A stretch of DNA of 64,000 bases, taken from positions 995,459 through 1,059,458 of the forward strand of contig MNCI01008651.1 in the NCBI GenBank assembly GCA_015680685.1, in the 5' to 3' direction. The DNA is from Gnetum montanum (taxonomy: Eukaryota; Streptophyta; Gnetopsida; Gnetales; Gnetaceae). The position numbers and the translations under genes are program-made. The notes under the pieces were generated by a model. It ran no database searches. It was not told where the DNA came from and was given only the letters and a program-made list of their open reading frames with translations. This document shows, one piece after another, positions 21,944 to 34,911 of the stretch; position 1 is the stretch's first letter, and each line of letters starts with the position of its first letter.

Positions 21944-22031
21944 TTAACGCTAAGATATGAAGGCCAAGATATCAAAGCTAACCAAAAATTGACTTTCTTG
22001 TCAGATATCCTAGCCAACTCATAACTCATCA
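21944..22031 (-). repeat. Family B LTR, right part (first 88 bases of U3)
   Basis: On the minus strand it begins TGATGAGTTATGAGTTGGCT right after the polypurine tract and enters the CCAAGATATC repeats, as at the start of the LTR that ends at 27,731. The rest of this LTR lies at 6,128-6,982 beyond the inserted family A complex. Confidence 0.8.
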
Positions 22032-24109
22032 TACCCCCACAATTGAATAAAAACTCATCCTCAAGTTAAAAAAAATGAGGAACAAGTTCCTTACAAAATA
22101 TTGGAAATGTATGGGATTATTGACTAATATGCAAACTACTGACTAACTTTGAGTGTTGCGTTACAAAATTTTATTTGAGTTGATGCATACAAAATGACAG
22201 AGTGACAAAAAGGCTAGACAGACATTGAAGATTACAAAATTTTGCATAGGTCTTCAAAAATCCGCTGAAGATGATTCTTCTTGTTCTCGCTAGTGATGGA
22301 AAACTTTCAACCTTGATTGTCATGTCGATGCTTCTTTGGTTATGTAGAACATTCTTGAAGGGTGGACTAAAATGTCTTATCATTACCCCATGGATCTAGC
22401 AAACATGTGAAGTTTGAGCTACTATCTTGTATGTGCTACGATTTGTCCATGGGCATATCCTTTGTTGTTGTCCCCTTGGCTTCATTTTCATGCCTAGCAA
22501 AAGACCTTCTTCCTTAGGCATTTCTTTTAGCATCACCTATAGTCACCAAAGGATCAACATTAGTCTTGGTAAATTTTCATTAATAATTAACCTTTTTCAA
22601 ATCCCTTAGTTTTTGTTTAAGCATAAGGTTATTACAACATGCTATCTCCAAGACTATGAGGTAACTAAAATCATCAAGTTGTTTACATTATTTTGATCAA
22701 TTACTATTAGTTACCATGATGTTCGAAAATAGGATGTTAGAAAAATTTTAAAGTGGACATTCCTAGTCCCCATGACTAATAAGCATAACTCTGGAACCAC
22801 AAGTTTTCAAACAATTGAAACCAAAGGTCTAATTCAAAATATGGCCAAGAAATATTGAACTTGAAGGATATTTTAACAAAGGAGTAGAAAAAAGTAAAAA
22901 ATTAATTGAAAGGAATGAGAAGTAGTCCCAAAATTATGCACAAATTCAGAGAAACTATCATTGATGTTCTAGAAGATGTGAAGGTTAGTTCAAAGCCATT
23001 ATCAACAAAAGTTATGCAAGTGGGTCCTTCCCAAAGTAGGCTCTTTCCATAATGCCCTTGCATAACCACTTCTATAGATGTCCATGGGCACCCTAGAAGT
23101 TAAATGTAGATCATGCCTTTGTTCCAAACAACATGCAACTGCCATGATCGGGATGTTGCACTATACTACACAAAACCAAAAGGTTCATAATCGCATGCAA
23201 TAGTGAGGTGAATAATGGAATGAAAAGGGATTGTAGAGATCAGGATGTAAGGTACTTGACCATGTTCACAATAGGTTCTTATGATAAGTGTGATTAAAAT
23301 TATCAACATACCTATCCATCCAAGCTCATACCAAGTCCATACCATGAACAGTTACCTTACATTAATTTGTTCCATCCTAGCAACCATCATGAGTCCACAA
23401 CCACCTCAAAGAACAATCATCACTTCAAAAAGAGAAGAAAAGAGAAGAAAGGAAGGGCCTTTATTAAAGGGATGCCTTTAGGCATGGGTAACATGTCTTT
23501 CTAGCCTCATAACCAATGCTTATAGCCCATTATTGTGTTTAAGGGGTGTGCTTTGAATTCCCATTATTGTTTTTTTTTTCTCTCTTTTTTTCTTTTTTCT
23601 TTTTTGTTTTTTTTTTTTTATGGAAACCACACCATGAAAAGATAGAGCTTCCTTTTTATTGGTCGATAGAGGAGTGATGATATCTTCCAAGAGGAGTCAT
23701 AAACCACATGAAGGAAGTTAAGAAGAGCATCCAACAAGTCTCCTTGAGGTCACACCCTTTGTCATTCCCACATGATCGTTTCCTCTTTCTTCCAAGTACA
23801 ATGATCATTGATGAATTTTAGTTTTATAAAAGAAGAACCAAATTGTTTCCATGAAAAAGACCTTTTATTTAGAGAACTAGAGGGATGGATGAGGTGGTCT
23901 CACTACTTTACACAATTACTGACCCAATCATCTTGATAGCATAGCACAAAAACCCAACACATATCGTTGACTTCTACATCATGAATTGGCAATATCATTA
24001 ACAAAAACATAAAATAGATTCATAAAACATAAATAGAATGACTCAAGAAAGGAGAAAAATATTTTTAAAAAAAAGAAAAAATATTAAGAAATGAAAAACA
24101 TATGAAGAA

Positions 24110-26588
24110 TCAGAAAATTCTAAAACTAATGCGCAAATCAATTACTTCCATGAACCTTTGAAATAGTTTTATATTCTCATTTTCAAGCCACTGAGTATCT
24201 TCTGATTTAGTGGCTACTATGTAGACTACCTTTTGTTCACACACTTGCTCATGAACTTTATCGTGGGTCGGTATAGGGGTTGTGTTAATATTTTGAACTT
24301 CTAGCCCACAACTACACCCTTTATCATTATTGATGATGCATGAATTCTTCTGTCTCTCCACAATGATAGGTTTATTGTTTATGTCTTGTGTTGGAGTGGT
24401 AATGGGTGTTGGCTTTTGCGTATGATTAGGATATGGTGGTTGTGAAAAGGAAGGTCTTGCACCAGATTGGCATTGTGTTGGTTCGAATGATGTGGTTGGT
24501 TCATGAGTGTTTTACTTCTCCCTACAACCTTTCCTAAAGAAGGGATGCTTTTGAGTTTGCAGTGGGGACCTACCAATATTGGCATGTTTATGCACATTCA
24601 CAGTATAAGTGATATTCATTTCTTAATGTTGTGATGTTGAACCTTCCGGTGTTGTTGGAGGTGACATATGATGGAGGTGAGTATGAGAATATTAAGGATA
24701 TGATGCAAGGTAGGAAGTGTGATGTGGTGATCTCATGTAAGATGTTGTAGGATGATGATATTCAGGAGAGTGATCATAGTGATTTGAGGTAAAGGAAGTA
24801 GAACCAACTGGGAAAACAGCTTGTTGAACATAATATCTGTACAGGTTCAACTGGCAATAAGGGTAGGGCTAGTTTGATGATGGCCTCCCCCATGACTATG
24901 GGTTTTGCTGCTACAATTGATAGTAGTTTTAAGGCTAATAAGAAGTCCCACTAGGATAGTACAGTTGGTTGTAGCACTGTCTAAAATTACCTTGTGGAAA
25001 AGAAAATCTCCTAGGCATGTGCTTTTATACAAAATTTGGATTTAATGCCCCTACCCAATACTCATTTAGATGCAACAAGACTAGGCAATGGCCCTTTGGA
25101 TGGTCATATATGCAGATGTCACATCCATTATCTTCATCTGTGGTTGAGTTTATAGCCTCACTTCCTTCAGCTATTTTTCCTATTTGCTGAAAGGTGTTCC
25201 TAGCTGTTTCTTGGTTATGCTTTCTTAGTTTATTGTGATTTCCTGGTTCATTTTGCATTTCCTTCTCCTCAATGATTTCTATGCAATTTTTAACTTTCTC
25301 ATTCATCAATTTTGACATCTTATCCAACTTTGCTTCAAGCTCAACAAGAGAATTTTGTATTTGCAAGGTTCGTTGTAAAATCATCTTATGGAGAGCTGCC
25401 TCTTTTTCCTCATCATAGATATGGACCCTTTTCTTTTGAAGAGGTGGGTCCCATTTATTTTTCTCTACATTTTCCCATTTGCATAACTCTCCTTCTTCTT
25501 TTGCCACACACTTGATTAACTCACAAGCCTGATAGGTTCATAGCTTGTATAATTGACTTGGAGCATACATCCCAAGGGTCTCCCTTGTTTCATTACAAAT
25601 CCCATCAATGATGTGCAAGAGCTACTTTTCCTAAGAGAAACCATGGCCTAAGCATCTATTTAGTAGGAAATAATATCTATCTAAGGCCATGTCCAAGGGT
25701 TCATGTTGTTCTTGCTTTCATCCTTGGATATGTCTCCTTAGGTTGGACACCCTTGCATAGGTTTGGTATTTCTTGTTGGAAAGTTCCAACAATGTGGACC
25801 ACCGTTGGATTGTGTTTGGCTTCAATGATTAATGCCACACTTTGATTCTATCAATTAATGTCCTAGGAAAGAGCTTAAGCCTTTGCCACCTACTTTCAAT
25901 GTTGTATGAGACACAGGCATCATGGAAGGCTTGTAGATGATGTTGTGGATTCGAATCGTAGCCTCCTGCAAATTTAGGGATATTGTTTCTATCAAGCCTA
26001 GGTAAGCGACTGTTCCTGCAATACCTATGAGGTATCTTAATCACCTACATGATCTGCATCAGGCTCTTAGTGGCCAACAAGGATTCATCATCATCAAACA
26101 TGTTGTGAGGAAATTTTCTATTTCTATTTGTTTGATTATGATGATCTTGTCTATGCTCATTTTGATGTCCTTGATTTTGCCCTTGGGTTCGATTTCTATT
26201 TTTTTCTTGACACTGTAGTGGAGCTCTATCACTATATCTACGTTCATCTTTGTCAGAACTAGATGTTAAAGAGGAAGAGGAATATGAGGAACTGGGAGAA
26301 TCACCGTGGCTCCTATAGTTCTCCCTTTGGTCCTTTGATTTATCTTGTCTAGGTTTAGAGGAGGTCCTAGGCCTTGAGGCCCTCCTTGTTCTATGACTTT
26401 CTCCATCTCCTCTAGGATTTTCTACACCAATTGAATGTAGTCTTTTAAGTGTAGTAAGGGTCTAAATGAGCATATGAAACCCCTATTTGAGGTTGTTCAC
26501 TCCAATTTTCTTCAGTATATATCCTATCATTTCTCCTACATGTGTTCTCATCATACAATGCTTTATTGGTTCCGTGTGCAGAAGACAT
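24110..26588 (-). pseudogene. gag: Family B gag
   Basis: It starts ATGTCTTCTGCACACGG on the minus strand at 26,588. The capsid core is at 25,829-26,044 (DRNNIPKFAGGYDSNPQHHL, FPRTLIDRIKVWH). The charged segment with AKEEGELCKWE and the zinc-knuckle-like CDICIYDHPKGHC at 25,025-25,507 is open for 160 codons. A Pro/Tyr-rich tail runs to about 24,600, and a final open piece is at 24,110-24,361. The order and motifs are those of family A gag, with several stops. Confidence 0.7.
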
Positions 26589-26700
26589 GATTTTATCTTA
26601 TAATGTGTGTGACTAAAAATATTAATGTTTTCTAAAGATAAATCGTTAATACTTTTACAATGATCATTTGTGATTTAACTAATCTAGATAACTAGCACCA

Positions 26701-26719
26701 TCCTTGGCAATAATGCCAA
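26701..26719 (-). promoter_or_regulatory. Primer binding site, family B (degenerate)
   Basis: TTGGCATTATTGCCAAGGA on the minus strand sits next to the LTR end. Compared with the family A site, all five changes are C-to-T or G-to-A, the pattern expected from methylcytosine deamination. Confidence 0.75.
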
Positions 26720-27731
26720 TGATAAGCAACAAGGTACCCCTATGCCCAACCATACGAATCACAAGCGTTCATGCATAATTCGGTCGAATTCCATGGACAA
26801 GACTAGTTGTGGCATCTAAATCACTATGCCTTGATTGCAATTCACTATCTTCCCACTTGGACTAGTTGTAGCTTTGTCACATATGGTTTAGTCCAGAGTG
26901 AGGCATATGATTTTTATTATTTTATTTTTTATTTTTCTATGATTAACAATAGGTTGAAACTCAATTTATAATCAATTCAACTAATCTAATTGCTAATTAA
27001 TAATCAACTACCCTAACATAAGTATCCGATCCCACTTTTTGTGCACATCCTAAACATGTATAACGCTACTGGGTTACCAAACATTAAGTGTTACTGGGAT
27101 TACCAAGAGTCATACGCATGCTCAAAGTGGTTGTACTTATGTGCTTAATTAATATGCATGGAAATGTAAATATTAACTAAGTACATGAAAAGTAAATTAT
27201 ATGGAAATTAAATTAAATCTAAGTCAAAGTGCTGCAATGAATAAGAATCAATCTCAATCTTATTGTCATTCATGGAATGTGTCCAGGTACATTGCCACTT
27301 AAATAAGTCTCCATACAACTGACTTAGATCCACTCTGCAGGGACTCACTGACTATTCTCTAAGATTATGGAATAAAACTACAAGAGTTTGGCTACTCTAT
27401 TAAAAAAACCTATGTCCAAACCATGTGCCCAAGCACTATATTTATATGCTAGCATATATCCCCTAATATTGGATATTTGATAACATGGCATTTGACCTAA
27501 TATCGAATACACGTTATTGCGTATCCGATATCGAAGCCAAGATCTTGGGGCCAAGATATCAAAGCCAAGATATCAAGGCCAAGATATCGGGGCTAAGATA
27601 TTAAGGCTAAGATATCAGGGCTAAGATATCAGAGGCCAAGATATCAGGGCCAAGATATCAAAGCCAAGATATCGAAGCTACCCAAAATTTGACTTTTTTG
27701 TCAAATATCCTAGCCAACTGATGACTCATCA
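26720..27731 (-). repeat. Family B 5' LTR
   Basis: On the minus strand it begins TGATGAGTCATCAGTTGGCT at 27,731 and ends ...TTGCTTATCA at 26,720, 1,012 bp. It carries the GATATC array in U3, a TATA-like TATAAATATAG near 27,445, a GTTTAGTCCAGAG block and the GGTAACCCAG pair. It abuts integrase sequence of element D at 27,732, so it was inserted into D. Confidence 0.85.
27521..27690 (-). repeat. GATATC repeat array in the family B U3
   Basis: About ten tandem units of 17-18 bases of the form GCCAAGATATCAAAG, with GGCTAAGATATC variants, lie just upstream (in LTR orientation) of the TATA region. Each unit centres on the 6-bp palindrome GATATC. The partner LTR has fewer units (6,935-6,980 plus 21,950-21,985), which explains most of the length difference between the two LTRs. 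Confidence 0.85.
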
Positions 27732-28190
27732 CTATTAGACATGGGAGTGATGGGTCACATGAAATCAATTCCCTAAAGGTTGAAAGGCTCCACTGGTTGG
27801 ATCTACTATTGGAACCCTTCCATCCTGGTTTTCATCCCTCCATCTCATTGACATCACTTACATGAATATACTAAATGATGTTCATCCCAAAAGATTATAG
27901 GTTAAAAATATCCTACCATCAATATTTTTATGATCATTCTCCTTCTTGCATAGTGGCCCCCATAAGAACCCTCATGAGCATCCTACAGGACTCTTAGTTT
28001 ATCAATATCAAGTATGCACCATTGTACCAAGCCATTAGTGCAAAAGTTATAGAGATTATCCTTTATCTCAAGGTAATGTTTGACCTGTGGAGGAATCGCT
28101 ACTTCTTCTTATGGTCCCATTCAGTATGGATCTTCTATGTAAGTAGATAGGTGAGGAATTGGTCATACAAGTTTGTAACCCTTAGTGCTT
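27732..28190 (-). pseudogene. Element D integrase N-terminal fragment
   Basis: Minus-strand translation gives a CQ-like zinc region with a MRWRDEN...GRVPIVDPTSG block, matching CQRDGGMSARLEGPQQWIQP of family A, then GIDFM*PITPMSN next to 27,732. The core after the first Asp is absent because the family B LTR begins there. Confidence 0.65.
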
Positions 28191-28249
28191 GAACTTTGGT
28201 TGCCTTAGCAAAGAGAAGCTCATTTGGAAATTGGTCAAATAAGGGCTCT

Positions 28250-30000
28250 TCATTAGCCTTGTTATCCTATCTTAACCAAGATAAATGATCGGCCACTATG
28301 TTCTTAGTTTCCTTTCTATCTACCATTATTAGATCAAAATTATGTAGGATCACCAACCATCATATAACATGGGGGCTCATTATTGGCTTGTTCACAAGGA
28401 AGCAAATTGCACTATGATCAATGTGTACAAAAATGGGGTATTCAAGCACATAGTTCCTAAATTTCTCAAGAGCATACATCACTACCATGAGTTCCTTTTC
28501 TATAGTGGTGCAATTAAGTTATGCACCCACAATGCTCCTACTTGCATAATGGATTTAGTGTGAACCTTTTTGATCATCAATTTGTGTAAGCACCACTTCC
28601 AATGCATAGTTGGATGCATCTATCATGATATGGAAAGGTTCGGACTAATCAGGGGCACATAGAATTGGTATTTCTATGAGCTTCTACTTCAAGTGCTGGA
28701 ATGCTTGTTCACACTCATTGGTCCATTTAATTATTACATCCTTCTTGATAAGCTCAACAAGCATCTTGGTGATTTTTGAGAAGGTTTTAATGAAACGCCT
28801 ATAGGAACTAGTATGTCCAAGAAATGACCTCACATCTTCAACTATTTCAGGTTGTTTGGTAATTCCTTGGATGATTTGTATCACTTTAGTGTCCACCTCA
28901 ATTCCTTTTTCTGAAATTTAGTGCTCCAATATAATGTCCTTTTCAACCATCAAATGGCTCTTCTGCTAGTTGAGCCACAAGTTTGCTTCCACACATCATT
29001 TTAGTACCTACTTAAGACAGTCCAATGCTTGTTCAAAATTAGCACCATAAGTGGAGAAGTCATCCATGAAGACTTTTACACCACTACCAATTTGCTACTA
29101 AAAGAAACTAAGGACTAGGTGTTGGAAAGTTGCAAAAGCATTACATAGGCCAAATGGCATCTTTTTGTATGTAAAATTTTCCCAAGGACTTATGAATGTT
29201 ATTTTAGCCTAGTATTCTAGAGCAATTTGAATCTAACTATAACTACTATATCCATCCAAAAAACTATAATAACTATGTCTTGCAATAATATCCAACACTT
29301 GGTCCAAAAATGGCAATGGAGAATGATCTTTGAAAGTGGCCATGTTCAACAACCTAAAGTCTATACAAACCCTTCATTTTCCTCCTTTTTTTGGTACAAT
29401 AACAAATTGGCTTACCCACTCACTATCTACGACTAGATAAATGAACATATCCTTGAGAAGTTTCTCAATGTTTTCTTAACAACTTGTTTCAACTTTGGAT
29501 TTAACCTTCTTTCTAACTACCTCTTGGGTTTGATAATAGAGTCTATGTGTATCTAATAATGGCATATGCATCGATCTATTTATGTTATCTCATCATATGA
29601 ACAAGTAAAGGTTATTGGATATTTTTTTATTACTTTTAGGAACTTTCCCTTCATTTTTTGGTGAGTTAGGCATTTATGATTACTGACTTTCCATTGTTTA
29701 AAAATACATACTCTAAAGATGCCCATAAGGATTTCAATTCCAAGCAATCCTATTTATAAGTGTCAGGAATTTCCCACTCTCCCTAATCTATCTCTAATTA
29801 TTTTTTGTGCTTTTCTTTGGCAAGTTAGATGTATATCTGCTCCATCTCATTCATCTTATCAATATACGCACTTTTGAGGATCTCTACTAGCTCCATGCAC
29901 ACTGTAGAACTCAGGTTGTTGTTTGTAGTTAACCACTATGTGCCTTCTTGTTTTATAGCTACCATGTATAAGCACCATTAAACATTGGTGGTTCTAGCAC
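28250..30000 (-). pseudogene. Element D RT and RNase H
   Basis: An open piece at 28,684-28,896 reads IIQGITKQPEIVEDVRSFLG and continues to WTNECEQAFQHLK, the RT thumb; family A has IQGITRQPSTIKDVWSFLG there. Upstream on the minus strand are remnants of the VFMDDFS region (about 29,060: VKVFMDDFSTYG) and of the FGLCNAF block (about 29,150). RNase H with an H-D-Y-L-like stretch lies at 28,250-28,680. Stops and frameshifts are frequent. Confidence 0.7.
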
Positions 30001-30057
30001 ATATCTTGCATGTTGTAATAGGTATGCTTTTGATTACCATATTTTTTGCATGCAATT

Positions 30058-30410
30058 TCATCCTATGTCACTATACATGATGCATGGAATCCTCTTCTTC
30101 TTTATCTTGTCAAATTCATTTTCTTTAGAGATTTCCAAGAAGAGGTTTATGATTCCTAACTTGGCATCAATTGTACTTAGCCAAGTCCTTCCCATAATGA
30201 TTGAGAAGTTTCCTTTGTTCTTGTCCACACGGATTACTAGAAAGTCTACAAGATATGACCATCTACTAACATTGATCATAATATCCTTTACCAATTCCAA
30301 TGAAACAATAATGGATTGGTCTGCAAGCTCTAACTTGATATTATATTTCTTATGTGGACGTAGGTTCCATGTCTTGTACATTTCTTAGGATATTAAGTTC
30401 ACACCGAAAC
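30058..30410 (-). pseudogene. Element D protease fragment
   Basis: An open frame of 107 codons includes MYKTWNLRPHKKYNIKLELA and SIIMGRTWLSTIDAKLGI, parallel to the family A protease (MYKNWNLPPLKKSNIRLELV, PIIIGRAWLSM). The active-site DSG lies just upstream, where the frame is broken. Confidence 0.7.
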
Positions 30411-30539
30411 CTAGCCTAATAGAGCTTTGCATGGATCATTCTCTACAATCAGCAAATAGATTAGAGGGATTTTAAGATTAAATCTCTTCTTGGGAAGGTG
30501 TCCTAACTTTATCTAGTCTATGACTGCATGAGTTAACAT

Positions 30540-33079
30540 AACAATTTGAAAATTTTGCAGTATTTGGTTTGAAGGTGGCTCAGTGAATATTCCTTCGGCA
30601 ATTTGAGAGGAATCAACAATCACATATGCCTGCAAGGGCTTAGGTGGACTGTTCAGCCTAAAAAATGGGCATTTCTAAGGCTTACACTTGAGACCACTTG
30701 AGTTGTCATCCACTTGTAAGTTTACTACTCTTGTGATATTGTGTTGTTAGTGTTGCGAAGGTATGTCACCTTGCATAGGCAACACAAGTGGTAAGGGAGG
30801 GGAGGTATGGGGTGCAAGGTACAACTAAAGGTAATGAAGAGTGTATGTGAAAGGAGATTAAACATGTGAAGTGGTAGGTCAATGATATTCTAGAGAATAA
30901 TAATGATGGAAAGAAGTGTGGACCATAGAGCCACTTGGTGACACAAGATGTTGGACATAGTATCCATATGGATCTGGTTGACGGTAAGGGTATTGCTACC
31001 TTGGTGGTGGCATCCCCCATGATTGTGGGTTTTTCTATTGAGGATAGTAATCTTGAGGCTAAGGTAGCATTCCACTTGGATAATACTACTATTGGTAAAA
31101 CAATTTCCAATAGTTACCTTGCAAATAAGATAATTTCCTAGGTGGTTACCTTTTAGGAAGTTTTGATTTCAAGGTATAGATCCCAGATTCTTGTAAGTAT
31201 GACATAATTGGATAACATCCCTTGGGATAATCATATTGGCAAATGTCACATCCTTCATTATCTATGTATGAATCTGCAACTTTATCTACTATTGTAGCCT
31301 TCCCTTTTTGACGATGATAGTCCTTTACTGCATTCGTTTTCCTTCTTTTATTTCTATCCTTGTTTCCTTGTTCTATTTTCTCCTTCATGATTTCGTGTGG
31401 TTTGGAACTTCTCATGCAATGAGTCCCACATCTTGTCTACCTTGGTCAATATTTGAATAACAGATTTTTGGATTGGCAAGATCTTCCATTGCACAACCTT
31501 CTTCAATGATACTTCCTCCTTTGGATCATAGAGAAGTACCTCCTTTTTGTGAATGAAGAGGTCTCCATACTCTTTTGCACTTTCTCTCTTCTTTAACTCC
31601 CCTTCTTTCTTTGCTACTTAATCAATGAGCCTTTGGATCCGATGAGCCCTTATTTCTAATAGTTTCCCTTAAGCATAGACCCTAAGAGTCTCTCTAGCTT
31701 TGTTTCTAAGTCCATCTATGATATGATGAAGCTGCTCCCTCTTAGAGAAACCATGGCCTAGACATTGGTGTAGCAACAAATAGTACCAAGCCAAGGCTGC
31801 ATCAAAGGATTTTTGGTTACCTTGTTTCTACCCCTAAATCTGTTTCCTCAAATTGGACACCCTAGAATATGTTTCATACTTATCATTGCACAAATCTAGT
31901 ATTGTACTCCATTTATGGATAGATTTCGGTTCCAAGGACCAATACCAACTTTCAACTTTCTTTATGAGTGTCTTGGGAGATAACTTAAGTTTCTACCAAT
32001 CATTAGCTATATTCTGCAAGGCACAAGCATCATGGAAGGCTTGCAGATAGTGCTACGGATCAACATTATAATCTCCCTCAAATCTAAGAATATTGTTCAT
32101 GTCAAGTCATTTAATCTAACTATCCCTTTGATGCCTAGTGGAAACGTAAACCACCTCATGGATGTTGGTCATGTTTCTTGTAGCAAGCAATGGTTCATCA
32201 TAATCATCTTATTCAGCATGACCCTTGTCATGGCCATGTCTCCTAGATGTGGCCTACTGTGCCTTCTTTCTTGATGATGCCCCTCTTCTTTTTATTATTG
32301 TCTATGTTCGCTTCTCCCATCCCTATGATGTAGTCTTTTATCATCTCCACCTTGTCTTTGATCATTTTTCCTTCAGTCGTAGTTACGTCCTTCCTTGTAA
32401 AAGCTACATGATGAAGAGGATGGTGAAGATGAAGAGCTAGGAGAGTTAGGTCGACTTGTTTTCCTTCTCTAATCCCTTAGTTGTTTTCTTGACTAATGAC
32501 TAGGAGACCTTGGCTTGAGTTCCCCCTAGTTATGGGTCTAGATCTGCCCTTGCCTTGATTGCTTGCCAAGGTTGAATGTAACCATTGATGAGTCGCGTTA
32601 TTTTCACCAAAGGGAGAAGGACCTTGGCATTGAGGTCATCCTAATAGATATTCAGTGTCCTCCTTTTTTGACTATGATGTCAGTGTGATTGGAACCTTTT
32701 TGTCCTTGAAGGCTTCATGGTAGATGTCCATGAGTTTGTCTTTCTGAAGTTGGACCTCTATAGGTTGATAATCCCTGGAGAGAGGATCTGTCACTTGGTC
32801 CTCCATGGCTACTGGTTCAATCCCCATCTTGATTAGTATGACCATGAACATTAAGGAAATGGCATGATTAGGTGGCAACACAATGTTACCCTCTAGGTCT
32901 CTCCACTGTGGTTACTCATCCTAGTGAAGGCCAAAATTGGAGTCTAGATAGTAGGGATCTTGATGGGTGTAGACAACCTTAAGTTGTTGGGGCACTTCAT
33001 TTGCATTTTTTCTTGTTTTGTCATGTTGCTTTGTAGAATCATCAACAAGTGGGGAATCAACCCCACAAGAAGAAGACAT
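30540..33079 (-). pseudogene. gag: Element D gag
   Basis: It starts ATGTCTTCTTCTTGTGGGG on the minus strand at 33,079. An N-terminal block reads VVYTHQDPYYLDSNFGLH, then DLEGNIVLPPNHAISLM (family A: VVYKHPDEYVP...EGSIVLPPDRATPAML). The capsid core is at 31,850-32,170. The zinc-knuckle-like CDICQYDYPKGC is at 31,210-31,260, with the His replaced by Tyr. A Tyr/Pro/Gln-rich tail follows. It is broken by stops. Confidence 0.7.
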
Positions 33080-33222
33080 CTATAGTTTGCTCTTGTGTGC
33101 CTTGAATAAAATATTATTATTTTTTCTAATAATTGTGCATTGTGTTCCTACAATGATCTTGTACAATTTAATTACCTAAAACACTTAGCGCACAACAAAA
33201 CACTTCACAGCAACAATACCAA

Positions 33223-34058
33223 TGATGAACAACAAGTGTTTCCTACACCTAAGCATACAAATCACAAGTGCATATGCATAATCTAATCAAATTCCATGGA
33301 ACCACTGAGTGGCTAGTGTCCTAGGTAATTAAGCATGATGTAGCTGGTTGTCTTCCCAATCATTACTTGTGTTAGCTCCATCCATATGGTTAAGTAAGGA
33401 TAAAGCATAAGATGTTTGTGCTTTTATTATTATTATTAAAATATTAATATAATAGAGAGATTAAAATATTAATTTCTAACTAACTTATGGAATTAAGAGT
33501 GATCTAAGCTATCCTAAGCATTCCTACTTTCCATACCCATCCTAAACTGAGTTACCAAGTGTTTACTATTGGGTGCACCAAGTATCCATTGCTAGGATTA
33601 CCAAGCGTTAATATAACATATTCGAAGTGGTCATACTCTCACTGTTAAGGGATAAAATATTAATTTCCTAAATGTAGAAAAGTAAAATACATTCAAGTGT
33701 TTGAAAATAAACGAAGTGCTAATCCAAGTGCTACAATGGAAGGAATTGATCTTGATTTTGTTACCATCTTGCAAAAGTATCCAAGTACAATATGCATGTG
33801 AATAAAATTTCATTCAATCAACTCAATCCACGTTGCGAGCACTCAAAGATAATTTTGGCTAAGTACTATGAAAGCAAATTGCAAGAGCTTTGCTACACAA
33901 ATGACCAAAGGTGCCATAAATTCAGATGGTGCACGCATTTATATAGGCTTCATATGAATTAGTGTTGATGCATATGTGCCAATGTATCCAAAGATGCATC
34001 AACAAAGGTTGCATCAATGAGCATGCGTCGATGTAGTTGACTAACTCGAACTTCATCA
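33223..34058 (-). repeat. Element D 5' LTR
   Basis: On the minus strand it begins TGATGAAGTTCGAGTTAGTC at 34,058 and ends TGTTCATCA at 33,223, followed by a decayed PBS (TTGGTATTGTTGCTG, 33,208-33,222). The U3 carries repeated TTGATGCA/ATGCATC elements (33,960-34,030). The TATA-like TATATAAATGCG is near 33,940, and GGTAAYCC pairs lie at 33,550-33,605. Length is 836 bp. Confidence 0.75.
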
Positions 34059-34769
34059 ATTATATATTAATAATTATTGAACGAAATTACAGTTAGTTGG
34101 ATCTAGAAAAACTAACAAAAGGACTAAATCTCAAACTTCAAATGGTGTTATAAAGATAGTGACCTATGATTTGCTAAACCACGATTGGCATATACCTATC
34201 CCTTGATGGAGTTTGACTAAGTGTATTATGAGTACTCATAAATTCATATGGTTAAATAGTTAGAACTCACCACTTATCAATGATCATCTAAATGGTAAAT
34301 AACTATGTCAAATACTTATATAGGTGTCTAAATTAGATAATGCAAAGATGCATTAATAAGGTAATTAAGCAAGCTAAAAATGATGTTTGAAATTATCGTA
34401 GCTAGAACATCCAATAAAACCACATAATAGAAGATAACCAAGAAATGTTATCTAACATGATTAAGTAGAAGAGTAAATTTAATGATGGTGCATGTTATGC
34501 TTTCCGAAACTTAAAGACATTTAAGAGAAATAAATTTATTCTTTCCTTTAAAAAAAGGACTCTATAAAATATCTACAATAATAAATTACTATACTATATT
34601 CAACCTATCTTCTTCTTTTTCCTTTGTGAAAAAGAAAAAGAAACTTCTTTCCTTTGTACAAACTATATTAATCTCCCATGATCTTGGAAGTCTATGCCTA
34701 ATGCAAAAGTAAACTAGCAAACTTGCAAATGATAATTATTCAAGTCATAAACACCAAGCTAAACAAGCA
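34059..34769. other. AT-rich stretch without a gene
   Basis: No credible frame, RNA gene or repeat family could be identified here. Confidence 0.5.
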
Positions 34770-34911
34770 TTGTTAAGCAAATATAGTCTTAATTTTACAT
34801 TGAAGTATAACACTAACATTGGTTAAACAATTAGTTCACATTGTTTAGCAAATATAGTCTTAATTTTACATTGAAGTATAACACTAACATTGGTTAAACA
34901 ATTAGTTCACA
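34770..34911. repeat. 71-bp tandem duplication
   Basis: Two copies, 34,770-34,840 and 34,841-34,911, of a unit beginning TTGTTAAGCAAATATAGTCT differ at about one base (TTGTTAAG against TTGTTTAG). Their near-identity points to a recent duplication in otherwise decayed sequence. Confidence 0.9.

Larger units (their letters stand above)
22032..26719 (-). mobile_element. Family B element body: gag plus tail, pol missing
   Basis: On the minus strand: PBS (26,701-26,719), leader, gag (26,588 to about 24,110), then directly spacer-type sequence (T-rich run and GCATGGTGTGGT/CAAAGCACACCCC block, about 23,525-23,630), an ORF3-tail-like end and a polypurine tract at 22,032-22,040. No protease, RT or integrase is found in its 4.7 kb, against about 11 kb in family A. 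It is a non-autonomous, internally deleted derivative. The 5' LTR is 26,720-27,731 and the 3' LTR is the split one. Confidence 0.7.
27732..34058 (-). mobile_element. Element D, minus-strand Ty3/gypsy, cut in integrase
   Basis: It reads from its 5' LTR (33,223-34,058) through gag (33,079 to about 30,540), protease (30,058-30,410), RT and RNase H (about 30,000-28,250) into the integrase zinc finger and GIDFM block (28,190-27,740). There it stops at the family B LTR. The integrase rest, ORF3 and 3' LTR were not found. It is strongly decayed, more than family A, and the longest open piece is 114 codons. Confidence 0.8.

Noticed and set aside
27521-27690. CRISPR-like array
   Set aside because: Repeats of 17-18 bases without unique spacers, located inside a plant LTR.
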